A stretch of 44,615 nt of DNA from Rhodoferax sp. (GCA_016790475.1 JAEUOX010000083.1:1-44615); one strand, 5' to 3'. Counted from the first letter of the stretch, positions 1 to 12,020 are shown. The notes: generated by a model from the sequence alone, not told the origin. Translations and numbers: made by a program.

Positions 1-605
<605 letters not shown>

Positions 606-662
606 TCAGCGCACCCGCAGAGGCGGTAGCGCTAGGGCCAGAAGGTGGTGGATCGACGACAT
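606..662 (-). CDS. leuL: Leucine-rich leader peptide of leuA (attenuator)
   Basis: A short frame encodes MSSIHHLLALALPPLRVR and then TGA. Five of 18 residues are leucine, four of them within seven positions. It lies between the pssA stop and leuA and precedes a GC-rich hairpin, the arrangement of a ribosome-sensing attenuator. When charged leucyl-tRNA is scarce the ribosome would stall at the leucine codons and stop the terminator from forming. No Shine-Dalgarno sequence is visible. A -10-like TATATT ends only 7 bases before the ATG, so the transcript may start at or next to the AUG. The peptide has no expected function beyond being translated. The call rests on composition and position; no homologue was checked. 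Confidence 0.8.
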   Translation of the reverse strand: MSSIHHLLALALPPLRVR

Positions 663-669
663 CACGGCC

Positions 670-675
670 AATATA
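670..675 (-). promoter_or_regulatory. -10-like box for the leuL-leuA transcript
   Basis: TATATT on the minus strand, ending 7 bases before the leuL ATG. I find no convincing -35 box at 16-18 bases. With normal spacing, transcription would begin at or next to the AUG of the leader peptide. Confidence 0.45.
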
Positions 676-697
676 GCACGGCAAAACGCGGCGGGCG

Positions 698-1522
698 TTA
701 CTGGTGCAGCCCCTTCTCGTCGGGTTCGTCGGTGGAGATCGCGATCACGCTGGCCGGCTTGCCTTTCATGCGGCGCCACGCGTAGACCGCGTAGCCCGAC
801 AGCCCGTACAGGCAGAACAGGCCGAACAGCGCCAGCGGCGGGTTCTGGCTGATCAGCGCCATGGCCACGGCAATGGCCACGATCACGGCGAAAGGCACCG
901 TCTGGCGGGCCCCCACCACCTTGAAGCTGTAGAAGGGCGCGTTGGTCACCATGGTCAGACCGGCATAGAGCGTCATGCCGAACGCGCCCCAAGCCAGCCA
1001 TACCGGGCGCTCGCCGCCGCGCAGGCCCCAGTCCTCGGCCACCCAGATCATGCCGATCACCAGCGCGGCCGCCGCCGGGCTGGGCAGCCCCTGGAAGAAG
1101 CGCTTGTCGACCACGCCGATGTTGACGTTGAAGCGCGCCAGCCGCAGCGCGGCACCCGAGATGTAGACGAAGGCCGGGATCCAACCCAGCTTGCCCATGT
1201 CCTTCAAGGCCCACATGTAGACGATGAGAGCCGGCGCCGCGCCGAAGCTCACCATGTCCGACAGGCTGTCCATCTGTTCGCCGAAGGCACTCTGGGCGTT
1301 GGTCATGCGCGCCACGCGGCCGTCGAGCGAGTCGAGCACGGCGGCCACGAAGATCGACACGCAGGCCGCCTCGAATCGCCCGTTCACTGCCATCACGATG
1401 CCGTAGAAGCCCGAGAACAGCGCGGCCAGGGTGATGGCATTGGGCAGGATGTAGATGCCCTTGCGCCGGGGCCTCGGGGCTTCGGGCGGTTCTTCCGCCC
1501 CAGGGGCGATGGCGTCGTTCAT
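698..1522 (-). CDS. pssA: CDP-diacylglycerol--serine O-phosphatidyltransferase
   Basis: Transfers a phosphatidyl group from CDP-diacylglycerol to serine to make phosphatidylserine, the precursor of phosphatidylethanolamine, in the inner membrane. The CDP-alcohol phosphotransferase signature is intact: DSLDGRVAR, then after a spacer FGEQMDSLSD, giving the D..DG..AR...G...D...D pattern. Hydrophobic segments follow through the rest of the protein (274 aa from this start). I chose the ATG of MNDAIAPG ending at 1522; another in-frame ATG ends at 1534, and neither has a clear ribosome binding site. It sits between ilvC (separated by a terminator) and the leuA leader on the same strand, a common Burkholderiales neighbourhood without an obvious functional link. 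Confidence 0.93.
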   Translation of the reverse strand: MNDAIAPGAEEPPEAPRPRRKGIYILPNAITLAALFSGFYGIVMAVNGRFEAACVSIFVAAVLDSLDGRVARMTNAQSAFGEQMDSLSDMVSFGAAPALIVYMWALKDMGKLGWIPAFVYISGAALRLARFNVNIGVVDKRFFQGLPSPAAAALVIGMIWVAEDWGLRGGERPVWLAWGAFGMTLYAGLTMVTNAPFYSFKVVGARQTVPFAVIVAIAVAMALISQNPPLALFGLFCLYGLSGYAVYAWRRMKGKPASVIAISTDEPDEKGLHQ

Positions 1523-1553
1523 GGCGGGGAGCATAGCGCAGGGGTGGACGCAG

Positions 1554-1579
1554 AAAAGGCCGCCCGGTGGGCGGCCTTT
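1554..1579 (-). terminator. Rho-independent terminator after ilvC
   Basis: Eleven-base arms AAAGGCCGCCC (1555-1565) and GGGCGGCCTTT (1569-1579) flank a 3-base loop. Read on the minus strand the hairpin ends in TTTT. It lies 26 bases past the ilvC stop and before pssA, so it should end the ilvBNC transcript. Being symmetric in A and T runs, it could also act on the plus strand. Confidence 0.85.
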
Positions 1580-1604
1580 CGCAGCCGGGCGGCCGTCGCG
1601 GCGT

Positions 1605-3139
<1,535 letters not shown>

Positions 3140-3164
3140 AAGATTCCTCTTTTCGCTGCCCTCC

Positions 3165-3186
3165 CCCGGGTGCGGTAACACCCGGG
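3165..3186 (-). other. Intercistronic hairpin between ilvB and ilvN
   Basis: CCCGGGTG (3165-3172) and CACCCGGG (3179-3186) form a perfect 8-bp stem with a 6-base loop, about 25 bases upstream of the ilvN start. No T-run follows, so it is not a standard terminator. It may stabilise or process the mRNA between the two subunit genes. Confidence 0.5.
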
Positions 3187-3281
3187 CTTGGCAGGCAATA
3201 GACTCATCGTGAAGGGGAAACAGCGGGCCGCGCCCGCCGCGTGAAGCCGCCAGGCGGCCGTGTTCGGTGGATCGTGGCGCC

Positions 3282-5078
3282 TTACAGGTCTTCGGAGCCC
3301 AGCAGCATTTCCGTCAGGCCCATGCCCGCCTTGACCATCGGGAACACGTTCTCGGTCGGGTCGGTGCGGAAGTCCATGAACACGGTGCGGTCCTTGAGCT
3401 TGCGCGCCTCGCGCAGCGCCGGCTCGACATCCTGCGGCTTCTCGATCAGCATGCCGACATGGCCGTAGGCCTCGGCCAGCTTGACGAAGTTCGGCAGCGC
3501 GTCCATGTAGCTGTGGCTGTAGCGGCCTTCGTAGTCGATCTCCTGCCACTGGCGCACCATGCCCAGGTAGCGGTTGTTCAGCGCGCAGATCTTGATCGGC
3601 GTGTTGTACTGCAGGCAGGTGGAGAGCTCCTGGATGCACATCTGCACCGAGCCTTCGCCGGTGATGCAGAACACCTCCGACTCGGGCTTGGCGAGCTTGA
3701 TGCCCATCGCGTACGGGATGCCGACGCCCATCGTGCCCAGGCCGCCGGAGTTGATCCAGCGCCGCGGCTCGTCGAAACGGTAGTACTGTGCGGCCCACAT
3801 CTGGTGCTGGCCGACGTCGGACGTGATGTAGGTCTCGACATCCTTCGTCATGTTCCACAGCGTCTCGACCACATACTGCGGCTTGATGACGTCGCCCTTG
3901 CCGTGGTCGTACTTGAGACACTCGCGCCGGCGCCAGCCGTCGATCGTCTCCCACCAGGCGCCCAGCGCGTTCGGATCCGGTCGCAGCGGGTTGTCCTTGA
4001 TCATCGCGATCATCTCGGTCAGCACGTCGCGCACGTCGCCGACGATCGGGATGTCGACCTTCACGCGCTTGGAGATGCTGGACGGGTCGATGTCGATGTG
4101 GATGATCTTGCGCTCGTTCTGCGCGAAGTGCTTCGGGTTGCCGATCACCCGGTCGTCGAACCGGGCGCCGACGGCCAGCAGCACGTCGCAGTTCTGCATC
4201 GCGTTGTTGGCCTCCAGCGTGCCGTGCATGCCCAGCATGCCCAGGAACTTGCGGTCGCTGGCCGGGTAGGCCCCCAGGCCCATCAGCGTGTTGGTGCAGG
4301 GATAGCCCAGCATGTCGACCAGCGTGCGCAGCTCGGCTGACGCGTTGCTCATCAGCACGCCACCGCCGGTGTAGATGTACGGGCGCTTGGCCGTCAGCAG
4401 CAACTGCAGCGCCTTGCGGATCTGCCCGCCGTGGCCCTTGCGCACCGGGTTGTAGGAGCGCATCTCGATCGACTTGGGGTAGCCGTCGTAGGGCACCTTC
4501 TTGAAGGACACGTCCTTCGGGATGTCCACGACCACCGGGCCGGGGCGGCCGCTGCGGGCGATGTGGAAGGCCTTCTTCATGACCTCGGCCAGATCGCGCG
4601 CATCCTTGACCAGGAAGTTGTGCTTGACGATCGGACGGGTGATGCCGACGGTGTCGCATTCCTGGAAGGCATCCAGGCCGATCGCGGCGGTGGGCACCTG
4701 CCCGGTGATGATCACCATCGGAATGCTGTCCATGTAGGCCGTCGCAATGCCGGTGACCGCATTCGTGACGCCGGGGCCGGACGTGACCAGCGCGACGCCG
4801 ACCTCGCCGGTGGCACGGGCGTAGCCGTCGGCGGCGTGCACGGCCGCCTGCTCATGGCGCACCAGGATGTGCTGGATGGTGTCCTGCTTGTAGAACGCGT
4901 CGTAGATGTGCAGCACCGCACCGCCGGGGTAGCCCCAGACATACTGGACGTTTTCGGCCTGCAAGGCGCGCACGAGGATTTCCGCACCCCGCAGTTCGAC
5001 TGGCGAGGCTGCCGACGGATTGCGCGAGGACGGGGAGACTGCTGCTGCCGAGGCCAGCTCGGCTTTCGAGATTTCCAT
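3282..5078 (-). CDS. ilvB: Acetolactate synthase large (catalytic) subunit
   Basis: Thiamine diphosphate enzyme that condenses pyruvate with pyruvate or 2-oxobutyrate, the first shared step of branched-chain amino acid synthesis. The protein is 598 aa. The cofactor-activating glutamate is E76 in RHEQAAVHAADGYARATG. The central FAD/ROSSMANN-type domain carries GARFDDRVIG (residues 304-313). The C-terminal cofactor-binding motif is GEGSVQMCIQEL (474-485) with NN at 501-502. The first 25 or so residues (rich in Ala and Ser) are an extension before the conserved core at LRGAEILVRAL. It heads the ilvBNC operon. The upstream region has a CATAAT box on the same strand, but I found no valine- or leucine-rich leader peptide there, unlike leuA. 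Confidence 0.97.
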   Translation of the reverse strand: MEISKAELASAAAVSPSSRNPSAASPVELRGAEILVRALQAENVQYVWGYPGGAVLHIYDAFYKQDTIQHILVRHEQAAVHAADGYARATGEVGVALVTSGPGVTNAVTGIATAYMDSIPMVIITGQVPTAAIGLDAFQECDTVGITRPIVKHNFLVKDARDLAEVMKKAFHIARSGRPGPVVVDIPKDVSFKKVPYDGYPKSIEMRSYNPVRKGHGGQIRKALQLLLTAKRPYIYTGGGVLMSNASAELRTLVDMLGYPCTNTLMGLGAYPASDRKFLGMLGMHGTLEANNAMQNCDVLLAVGARFDDRVIGNPKHFAQNERKIIHIDIDPSSISKRVKVDIPIVGDVRDVLTEMIAMIKDNPLRPDPNALGAWWETIDGWRRRECLKYDHGKGDVIKPQYVVETLWNMTKDVETYITSDVGQHQMWAAQYYRFDEPRRWINSGGLGTMGVGIPYAMGIKLAKPESEVFCITGEGSVQMCIQELSTCLQYNTPIKICALNNRYLGMVRQWQEIDYEGRYSHSYMDALPNFVKLAEAYGHVGMLIEKPQDVEPALREARKLKDRTVFMDFRTDPTENVFPMVKAGMGLTEMLLGSEDL

Positions 5079-5228
5079 GATGAACCTTTGTGAATTTCTC
5101 TGACGAAATACCTAGGGTGCCCCTTCGAAAACTCTTTTGGAGCCGCGTCGGGACTTGAGGTCCAAGCCACAGGCGCAGCGAATATTGCGCCAGACCAGGA
5201 CCCGTTTGCCGTTTGAATTGCAGCGCGC

Positions 5229-5234
5229 ATTATG
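5229..5234 (-). promoter_or_regulatory. -10-like box for ilvB
   Basis: CATAAT in the context TGCCATAATG on the minus strand, 150 bases upstream of the ilvB start. The same GCCATAAT context occurs before the sigma factor gene and rpmE. No good -35 match at 16-18 bases. Confidence 0.35.
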
Positions 5235-5287
5235 GCATTGCAACAACGGACCGGGCCGCCGGAGCCTGCGGGAACGGGTGCCGATGC

Positions 5288-5293
5288 CATAAT
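5288..5293 (+). promoter_or_regulatory. -10-like box for the sigma factor operon
   Basis: CATAAT within ATGCCATAATTTG, about 80 bases upstream of the proposed TTG start of the sigma factor. It is divergent from the ilvB box about 55 bases away. No clear -35 box was seen. Confidence 0.35.
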
Positions 5294-5372
5294 TTGTGGC
5301 AGTTGCACACCACGCCAGTGGTCGGGGGGCCGCGGGACAACCGTGCCCGCCCTCCGTTCTGGCCGCCCTGCC

Positions 5373-5939
5373 TTGGCCACAGAACAAGAACTGTCCGACT
5401 TTCTGAAAAGCGTCGAGAAGCGCGCCTTCAAGCGTTCGGTCTACCACGTTCGCGACGAGGAGGCCGCACTCGACATCGTGCAGGACAGCATGATGAAGCT
5501 TGCCGAACACTACGGCGACAAGCCGGCGGCGGAGTTGCCGATGCTGTTCCAGCGCATCCTGGTCAACTGCACGCTGGACTGGTTCCGGCGCAACAAGTCC
5601 CGCAATGCGCTGTTCTCCAACCTGAGCGACTTCGAGTCCCCGGGGGATGACGGAGATTTCGATCTGCTGGAGAATCACGAGAGCATCGAGGATCTGCAGC
5701 GCACGGAGAGCGCCGAGGACGCCACCCGCCGCGCGCAGATCTTCCGGGAGATCGAATCCGAGGTCCAGCAGTTGCCGGGGCGTCAACGGGAAGCCTTCCT
5801 GATGCGTTACTGGGAAGAACTGGATGTCTCCGAAACGGCAGCCTCCATGGGCTGCTCCGAGGGCAGCGTCAAGACCCATTGCTCCCGGGCCGTGCTGGCG
5901 CTCAGCAAGGCCCTGCGGGCGAAAGGAATAACACTATGA
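5373..5939 (+). CDS. RNA polymerase sigma factor, sigma-70 / ECF-like
   Basis: A 188-residue sigma factor with only regions 2 and 4. Region 2 includes FLKSVEKRAFKRSVY and EAALDIVQDSMMKLAEHY with LFQRILVNCTLDWFRR. Region 4 is LPGRQREAFLMRYWEELD followed by a helix-turn-helix, SETAASMGCSEGSVKTHCSRA. The linker (SDFESPGDDGDFDLLENHE) is acidic. I favour the TTG at 5373, since conserved sequence begins at ATEQELSDFL. GTG at 5343 or ATG at 5232 are possible longer starts; residues before the TTG look non-conserved. The stop overlaps the ATG of the DUF3619 gene (ATGA), so the two are translationally coupled. The next genes encode a single-pass membrane protein and an exported protein, as expected for a sigma / anti-sigma / sensor unit, although its target genes cannot be seen here. 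Confidence 0.85.
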   Translation: MATEQELSDFLKSVEKRAFKRSVYHVRDEEAALDIVQDSMMKLAEHYGDKPAAELPMLFQRILVNCTLDWFRRNKSRNALFSNLSDFESPGDDGDFDLLENHESIEDLQRTESAEDATRRAQIFREIESEVQQLPGRQREAFLMRYWEELDVSETAASMGCSEGSVKTHCSRAVLALSKALRAKGITL

Positions 5940-6373
5940 CCAACGCAGACCGACAACAGCTCGAGACCCTGCAGGACCGCTACGGCCTGCGCGTGGCTGC
6001 CCGCCTGTCGATGGGCACGCAGACGCTCCCCCATGATGTCACCGAACGCCTGAAGGCGGCGCGCATGCAGGCGCTCGCCCGGCGGCGCGTCGCAGTGCGG
6101 GCACCCACCAGCGCCGTGCTGGCGTCCGGGAATGCCGCAGCGCTTGGTGGCGGTGACGAGTCGATGAACTTCTGGAGCCGGCTGGCCGCGGTGCTGCCGC
6201 TGATCGTTCTGGTGCTGGGTCTGGTCACGATCCATTGGCTGCAGAATGAACGCGTGGCCGGCGAACTGGCCGCGCTGGACGCCGCCCTGCTCGTCGACGA
6301 CCTGCCCCCGGCCGCCTACGCCGACCCTGGCTTTGCCCGCTTTGTCGAGCTGCGAAGGAGACAGGCGCAGTGA
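5936..6373 (+). CDS. DUF3619 single-pass membrane protein (candidate anti-sigma factor)
   Basis: 145 residues. The first 75 or so are polar and cytoplasmic-like (MTNADRQQLETLQDRYGLRV and an Arg-rich stretch). A single membrane segment spans about 81-103 (WSRLAAVLPLIVLVLGLVTIHW). A short outer tail contains DDLPPAAYADPGFARF, which I recognise as typical of DUF3619. GGAATAACACT precedes the ATG at 5936. The start overlaps the sigma factor stop and the gene's own stop overlaps the GTG of DUF3106. Size, topology and coupling match single-pass anti-sigma factors such as CnrY or RseA, but no zinc anti-sigma motif is visible. The family is uncharacterised as far as I know, and the anti-sigma role is inference. 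Confidence 0.8.
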   Translation: MTNADRQQLETLQDRYGLRVAARLSMGTQTLPHDVTERLKAARMQALARRRVAVRAPTSAVLASGNAAALGGGDESMNFWSRLAAVLPLIVLVLGLVTIHWLQNERVAGELAALDAALLVDDLPPAAYADPGFARFVELRRRQAQ

Positions 6374-7029
6374 CGGGGCCCGGGCTCCTGCCCTCCCGCC
6401 GCCGCCGGACAACCGCCAGGCGGATCGGCGCGGCGGTCGCCTTGTGCGGGCTGTCAGTCGTTGCGCTCGCACAACAGCCTGCCCCGACTCCGACTCCGAC
6501 ACGCCCGGCCGCCAAGCTGCCGCTGGGCTCCGACTGGTCCGACCTGACACCCGCGCAGCAGGTGGCCCTGAAGCCGCTCGGCCCGAGCTGGGGCACCATC
6601 AGCACCGGCCAGAAGCGCAAATGGATCGCGCTGTCGCGCAACTTCCAGACCATGACGCCGGCCGCCCAGACCAAGCTGCATGCCCGGATGACCGAGTGGA
6701 TCAACCTCAGCGCGGTGCAACGCAGCGAGGCCCGGCTGAACTTCGCGCAGACCCAGCAACTGAGCCCGGACCAGAAGAAGGCGGAATGGGAGGCCTACCT
6801 GGCCCTGCCGCTGGAGCAGCGCCAGCAGCTTGCCACGGGCCAGGCCCTGCCGGTCGGCGCCGCGCCGGCCCGCCAGCCGGTGGATCCGAACAAGCTGGCT
6901 GCGGTGCCGATCACGCGTTCCGAGTCGTCGCCCAAGCCGACCCCGGTCGTCAAGCCGCGTCCCCCCAAGGAAGCGGCCAGCGCCAGCCGTCCTGCGCGGC
7001 CCGCATCCGGCGCCCAGGCCAGCCGCTGA
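6370..7029 (+). CDS. DUF3106 exported protein (candidate periplasmic sensor)
   Basis: 219 residues from a GTG that overlaps the previous stop (GTGA). The N-terminus is basic (RRRRTTARR) and is followed by a hydrophobic segment ending VALAQQ, a plausible signal peptide cleaved near residue 35. A Pro/Thr linker follows. The core (about 52-155) is helical and has repeated Trp / LTP..Q / QR elements: WSDLTPAQQ, GQKRKWIAL, MTPAAQTKLHARMTEW, LSPDQKKAEWEAYLALPLEQR. These resemble the LTxxQ periodicity of the CpxP/Spy/CnrX periplasmic helical proteins. The C-terminal 55 residues are Pro/Lys/Ala-rich. Position after a sigma factor and a one-pass membrane protein suggests a periplasmic sensing role; this is inference. 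Confidence 0.75.
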   Translation: MTGPGLLPSRRRRTTARRIGAAVALCGLSVVALAQQPAPTPTPTRPAAKLPLGSDWSDLTPAQQVALKPLGPSWGTISTGQKRKWIALSRNFQTMTPAAQTKLHARMTEWINLSAVQRSEARLNFAQTQQLSPDQKKAEWEAYLALPLEQRQQLATGQALPVGAAPARQPVDPNKLAAVPITRSESSPKPTPVVKPRPPKEAASASRPARPASGAQASR

Positions 7030-7044
7030 CGCAAGGCGGATCCG

Positions 7045-7596
7045 ATGCGCCGGCTGAGCTCCGCCCCGACCGAGCCCCCCGCGGGTGCCGGCTTGTCCAT
7101 GTCCCCGGCGCAGTTGCAGGCCCCCCCGCTGATGCGGCGCATGGCCTGCTGGCTGTACGAGGGCATGCTGCTGTTCGGTGTGGTTTTCATCGCGGGCTAC
7201 CTGTTTGGGGCATTGAGCCAGACCCGCCATGCGCTGGACAACCGTCACGGGCTGCAGGCCTTCCTGTTCGTGGTATTCGGCATCTACTTCACCTGGTTCT
7301 GGGCCAAGGGGCACACGCTGGCCATGAAGACCTGGGGTATCCGGGTTGTCGATGCGGCCGGGCGGCCGCTGACGCAGTCGCGCGCGCTGCTGCGCTACCT
7401 GGCCAGCTGGCTCTGGCTGCTGCCGCCATTGGTCATCAGCGTACCCTTGGGCGCGCGACCGCTCGAGTCCGCGGTGCTGGTCGTGGGCTGGATCCTGGTC
7501 TGGGCCATCCTGAGCCGGTTCCACCCCCAGGGCCAGTTCTGGCATGACGCGCTGGCGGGAACCCGTCTGGTCGGGGCGACCCATGCAGCCCCCTGA
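7045..7596 (+). CDS. RDD family membrane protein
   Basis: 183 residues. An RDD-like domain begins at about residue 31 (RRMACWLYEGMLLFGVVFIAGYL). A membrane segment follows (QAFLFVVFGIYFTWFWAKG), then the typical HTLAMKTWGIRVVD loop and two further hydrophobic segments (ASWLWLLPPLVISV, SAVLVVGWILVWAIL). The function of RDD proteins is mostly unknown; some affect transport or membrane composition. The gene starts 15 bases after DUF3106 and overlaps dgkA by 14 bases, so it belongs to the sigma factor operon. The start is the first ATG, 7045; an internal ATG at MSPAQL is possible. Confidence 0.8.
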   Translation: MRRLSSAPTEPPAGAGLSMSPAQLQAPPLMRRMACWLYEGMLLFGVVFIAGYLFGALSQTRHALDNRHGLQAFLFVVFGIYFTWFWAKGHTLAMKTWGIRVVDAAGRPLTQSRALLRYLASWLWLLPPLVISVPLGARPLESAVLVVGWILVWAILSRFHPQGQFWHDALAGTRLVGATHAAP

Positions 7597-7984
7597 GCCG
7601 GATCCCTCGGTCAACCCCCAGAAATCCCGCCGCGGCCTGGCGCGCATCTGGCACGCAGGCGGCTACTCGCTGGCCGGGCTGCGCGCCGGCTGGCAGGAGG
7701 CTGCATTCCGCCAGGAGGTCTGGATGGCCGTGGTCCTGGTACCGGCCGCGTTCTGGGTGGGCCAGGGCTGGCTCGCCCGCTCGGTGCTGATCGGTACGGT
7801 GGTGTTCGTGCTGGTCGTGGAGCTGCTGAACTCCGGCATCGAGGCCGCGATCGACCGGGTCGGCCCGGAATGGCATCTGCATGCGAAGCGCGCCAAGGAC
7901 ATGGGCAGCGCCGCCGTGCTGCTGAGCCTGCTGCTGTGCGGCGGCACCTGGGTCGCGGCCCTCTGGCAACGGATCGCACCATGA
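7583..7984 (+). CDS. dgkA: Diacylglycerol kinase
   Basis: Integral membrane kinase that phosphorylates diacylglycerol to phosphatidic acid, recycling the lipid released by membrane-derived glucan or LPS modification. 133 residues. The N-terminal amphipathic region (GLARIWHAGGYSLAGLRAGWQEAAFRQEVW) leads to three hydrophobic segments. The active-site motif is VELLNSGIEAAIDRVG, followed by HAKRAKDMGSAAV. The ATG at 7583 lies inside the end of the RDD gene, and the stop overlaps the ATG of the next gene (ATGA). Its place in a sigma factor operon with membrane proteins hints at an envelope theme. Confidence 0.93.
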   Translation: MQPPEPDPSVNPQKSRRGLARIWHAGGYSLAGLRAGWQEAAFRQEVWMAVVLVPAAFWVGQGWLARSVLIGTVVFVLVVELLNSGIEAAIDRVGPEWHLHAKRAKDMGSAAVLLSLLLCGGTWVAALWQRIAP

Positions 7985-8568
7985 GCCGGCCCGCCTTCTC
8001 CGTCGCGGTGTACTGCGGCTCGCGCACCGGCGTGACCGCAGCCTTCGCGCAGGCAGCGGCCGCTATCGGCCACTGGATCGGCAGCCATGGCGGCCAGCTG
8101 GTGTACGGCGGCGGCACGAGCGGCCTGATGGGTGTGGTCGCAGACGCCACGCTGCAGGCCGGCGGTCGCGTCGTCGGCGTGATCCCGACGAGCCTGGTCG
8201 AGCGCGAGCTGGCGCACCGCGGCTGCACCGAGCTGCACGTGGTGGACACCATGCATGAGCGCAAGCGCATGATGGCCGAGCGCGCCGATGCCTTCGTCGC
8301 ATTGCCGGGCGGCATCGGGACGCTGGAGGAAATCTTCGAAGTCTGGACCTGGCGCCAGCTGGGCTACCACGACAAGCCGATAGGCCTGCTCAATGTGGCC
8401 GGCTACTACGACGCGCTGCTGGCCTTCCTGGACCACAGCGTGCGCCAGCAGTTCATGGCGCCGGCCCTGATGGGCCTGGTGCACACTGCGACCAACGCGC
8501 AGCAGTTGCTTCCGGCGCTGGTGCAGGCGGCCGGGCTGTCGGATGGCCCCGGGCTCAGCGCGATCTGA
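7981..8568 (+). CDS. LOG family protein (TIGR00730; cytokinin riboside 5'-monophosphate phosphoribohydrolase-like)
   Basis: 195 residues with a Rossmann-like fold. The nucleotide site is VYGGGTSGLMG (41-51), and the LOG signature is PGGIGTLEE (109-117), with MHERKRMM (91-98) upstream. Family members hydrolyse nucleoside 5'-monophosphates at the N-glycosidic bond, releasing base and ribose 5-phosphate. In bacteria without plant hosts the physiological substrate is uncertain. The start codon overlaps the dgkA stop. It ends 6 bases before the convergent glnB stop. Confidence 0.9.
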   Translation: MSRPAFSVAVYCGSRTGVTAAFAQAAAAIGHWIGSHGGQLVYGGGTSGLMGVVADATLQAGGRVVGVIPTSLVERELAHRGCTELHVVDTMHERKRMMAERADAFVALPGGIGTLEEIFEVWTWRQLGYHDKPIGLLNVAGYYDALLAFLDHSVRQQFMAPALMGLVHTATNAQQLLPALVQAAGLSDGPGLSAI

Positions 8569-8574
8569 ACCCCG

Positions 8575-10708
<2,134 letters not shown>

Positions 10709-10795
10709 GACAACGGACACAGAGTGGGTGACGGTTGCAGCGGGCCCGACGCAGGGCTTGGCGCTGGCGGGCCGCAGACGCATGCAGGGGGCCCG

Positions 10796-12016
10796 GTGAC
10801 TGCGCCGGATTATGGCATCGAGGTGGTGGAATCACCGGCCGCTGTGGATGCGGGCGCCTGGAACGCGCTGCTGGCCGGCCAGCCGGACGCCAACCCCTTC
10901 CTGCGCCATGAATACCTGGCCGCGATGCACGCCAGCGGCAGCGCCACGCCGGACACCGGCTGGACGCCGCGCTTCCTGCTGCTGTGGGCCGATGCCGGCA
11001 GGCGCCGGCGCGAGCTGCTGGCCGGCTGTGCGCTCTACCTGAAGGACCATTCCTACGGCGAATACGTGTTCGACCATGCCTGGGCCCATGCCTACCGCCA
11101 GCACGGCCTGCGGTACTACCCGAAGGCGCTCGTCGCCCCGCCCTTCACGCCGGTCCCGGGTGCCCGGCTGCTGGCCCGGGATGCCGCCAGCCGGCAGGCG
11201 CTGGCCCGGGCCGTGATCGACTGGTGCCGCACGACCCGCCGCTCGTCCCTGCACATCCTGTTTGCCAGCGACGCCGACATCGACGCCTGCGAAGCCGCCG
11301 GCATGATGGTGCGGCACAACGTGCAGTTCCACTGGACCGCACCGGAAGGCGGATACCGCGATTTCGACCACTTCCTGGCCTCGCTGAGCCAGGACAAGCG
11401 CAAGAAGATCCGCCAGGAACGCCGCAAGGTGCAGGAGGCCGGCGTGCAGTTCCGCGCGCTGCAGGGTGCGGATATCCAGCGTGCGGACTGGGACTTCTTC
11501 TACCGTTGCTACGAGCGCACCTACCTGGAGCACGGCAACGCCCCCTACCTCAGCCGCGACTTCTTCCACCGGATGCAGCAGGACCTGCCCGGCAACTGGC
11601 TGATGTTCATCGCCGAGCGTGGTGGTCGCGCGATCGCCAGCAGCCTGGTCGCGCTGAACGACAGCACCACCGGGCCGGCCACCGGCGTGGTTGCCTACGG
11701 GCGCTACTGGGGCGCACTGGAGCGGGTGGATTGCCTGCACTTCGAGGCCTGCTACTACCAGCCGCTGCAATGGTGCATCGCGCACGGCGTGCGGCGCTTC
11801 GAGGGTGGCGCGCAGGGCGAACACAAGATGGCGCGGGCCCTGCTGCCGGTGCGTACCCGCAGCGCCCACTGGCTGGCCCATCCGGCATTCGCCGAGGCGG
11901 TGCAGGATTTCCTGGACCGCGAGGGCCAGGGCATCGAGCGTTACATGGAGGCACTGGAACAGCGCAACCCGTTCCGGGCGGAACCGCGCCAGGCGGCGTC
12001 CGACCGCCCGGCGTGA
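10796..12016 (+). CDS. GNAT / FemAB-like acyltransferase family protein (PF04339-type)
   Basis: 406 residues from a GTG at 10796. The conserved core starts at WNALLAGQPDANPFLRHEYLAA. It continues with YVFDHAWAHAYRQHGLRYYPKALVAPPFTPVPG and HNVQFHW, with SLSQDKRKKIRQERRKV and a C-terminal GVRRFEGGAQGEHKMARALLP. These are features of the proteobacterial family annotated as peptidoglycan-related or DUF482, which has two GNAT-like folds. The biochemical reaction is not established for this family as far as I know. An upstream in-frame ATG at 10724 would add an unconserved 24 residues. It is divergent from nadE and convergent with the glutathione transferase gene. Confidence 0.85.
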   Translation: MTAPDYGIEVVESPAAVDAGAWNALLAGQPDANPFLRHEYLAAMHASGSATPDTGWTPRFLLLWADAGRRRRELLAGCALYLKDHSYGEYVFDHAWAHAYRQHGLRYYPKALVAPPFTPVPGARLLARDAASRQALARAVIDWCRTTRRSSLHILFASDADIDACEAAGMMVRHNVQFHWTAPEGGYRDFDHFLASLSQDKRKKIRQERRKVQEAGVQFRALQGADIQRADWDFFYRCYERTYLEHGNAPYLSRDFFHRMQQDLPGNWLMFIAERGGRAIASSLVALNDSTTGPATGVVAYGRYWGALERVDCLHFEACYYQPLQWCIAHGVRRFEGGAQGEHKMARALLPVRTRSAHWLAHPAFAEAVQDFLDREGQGIERYMEALEQRNPFRAEPRQAASDRPA

Positions 12017-12020
12017 CGGA

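Noticed and set aside
5079..5228. A possible leader peptide for ilvB
   Set aside because: Frames in this stretch have no run of Val, Leu or Ile codons, and no terminator-like hairpin precedes ilvB. One frame contains RVLVW and LDL, but without a sensible start.
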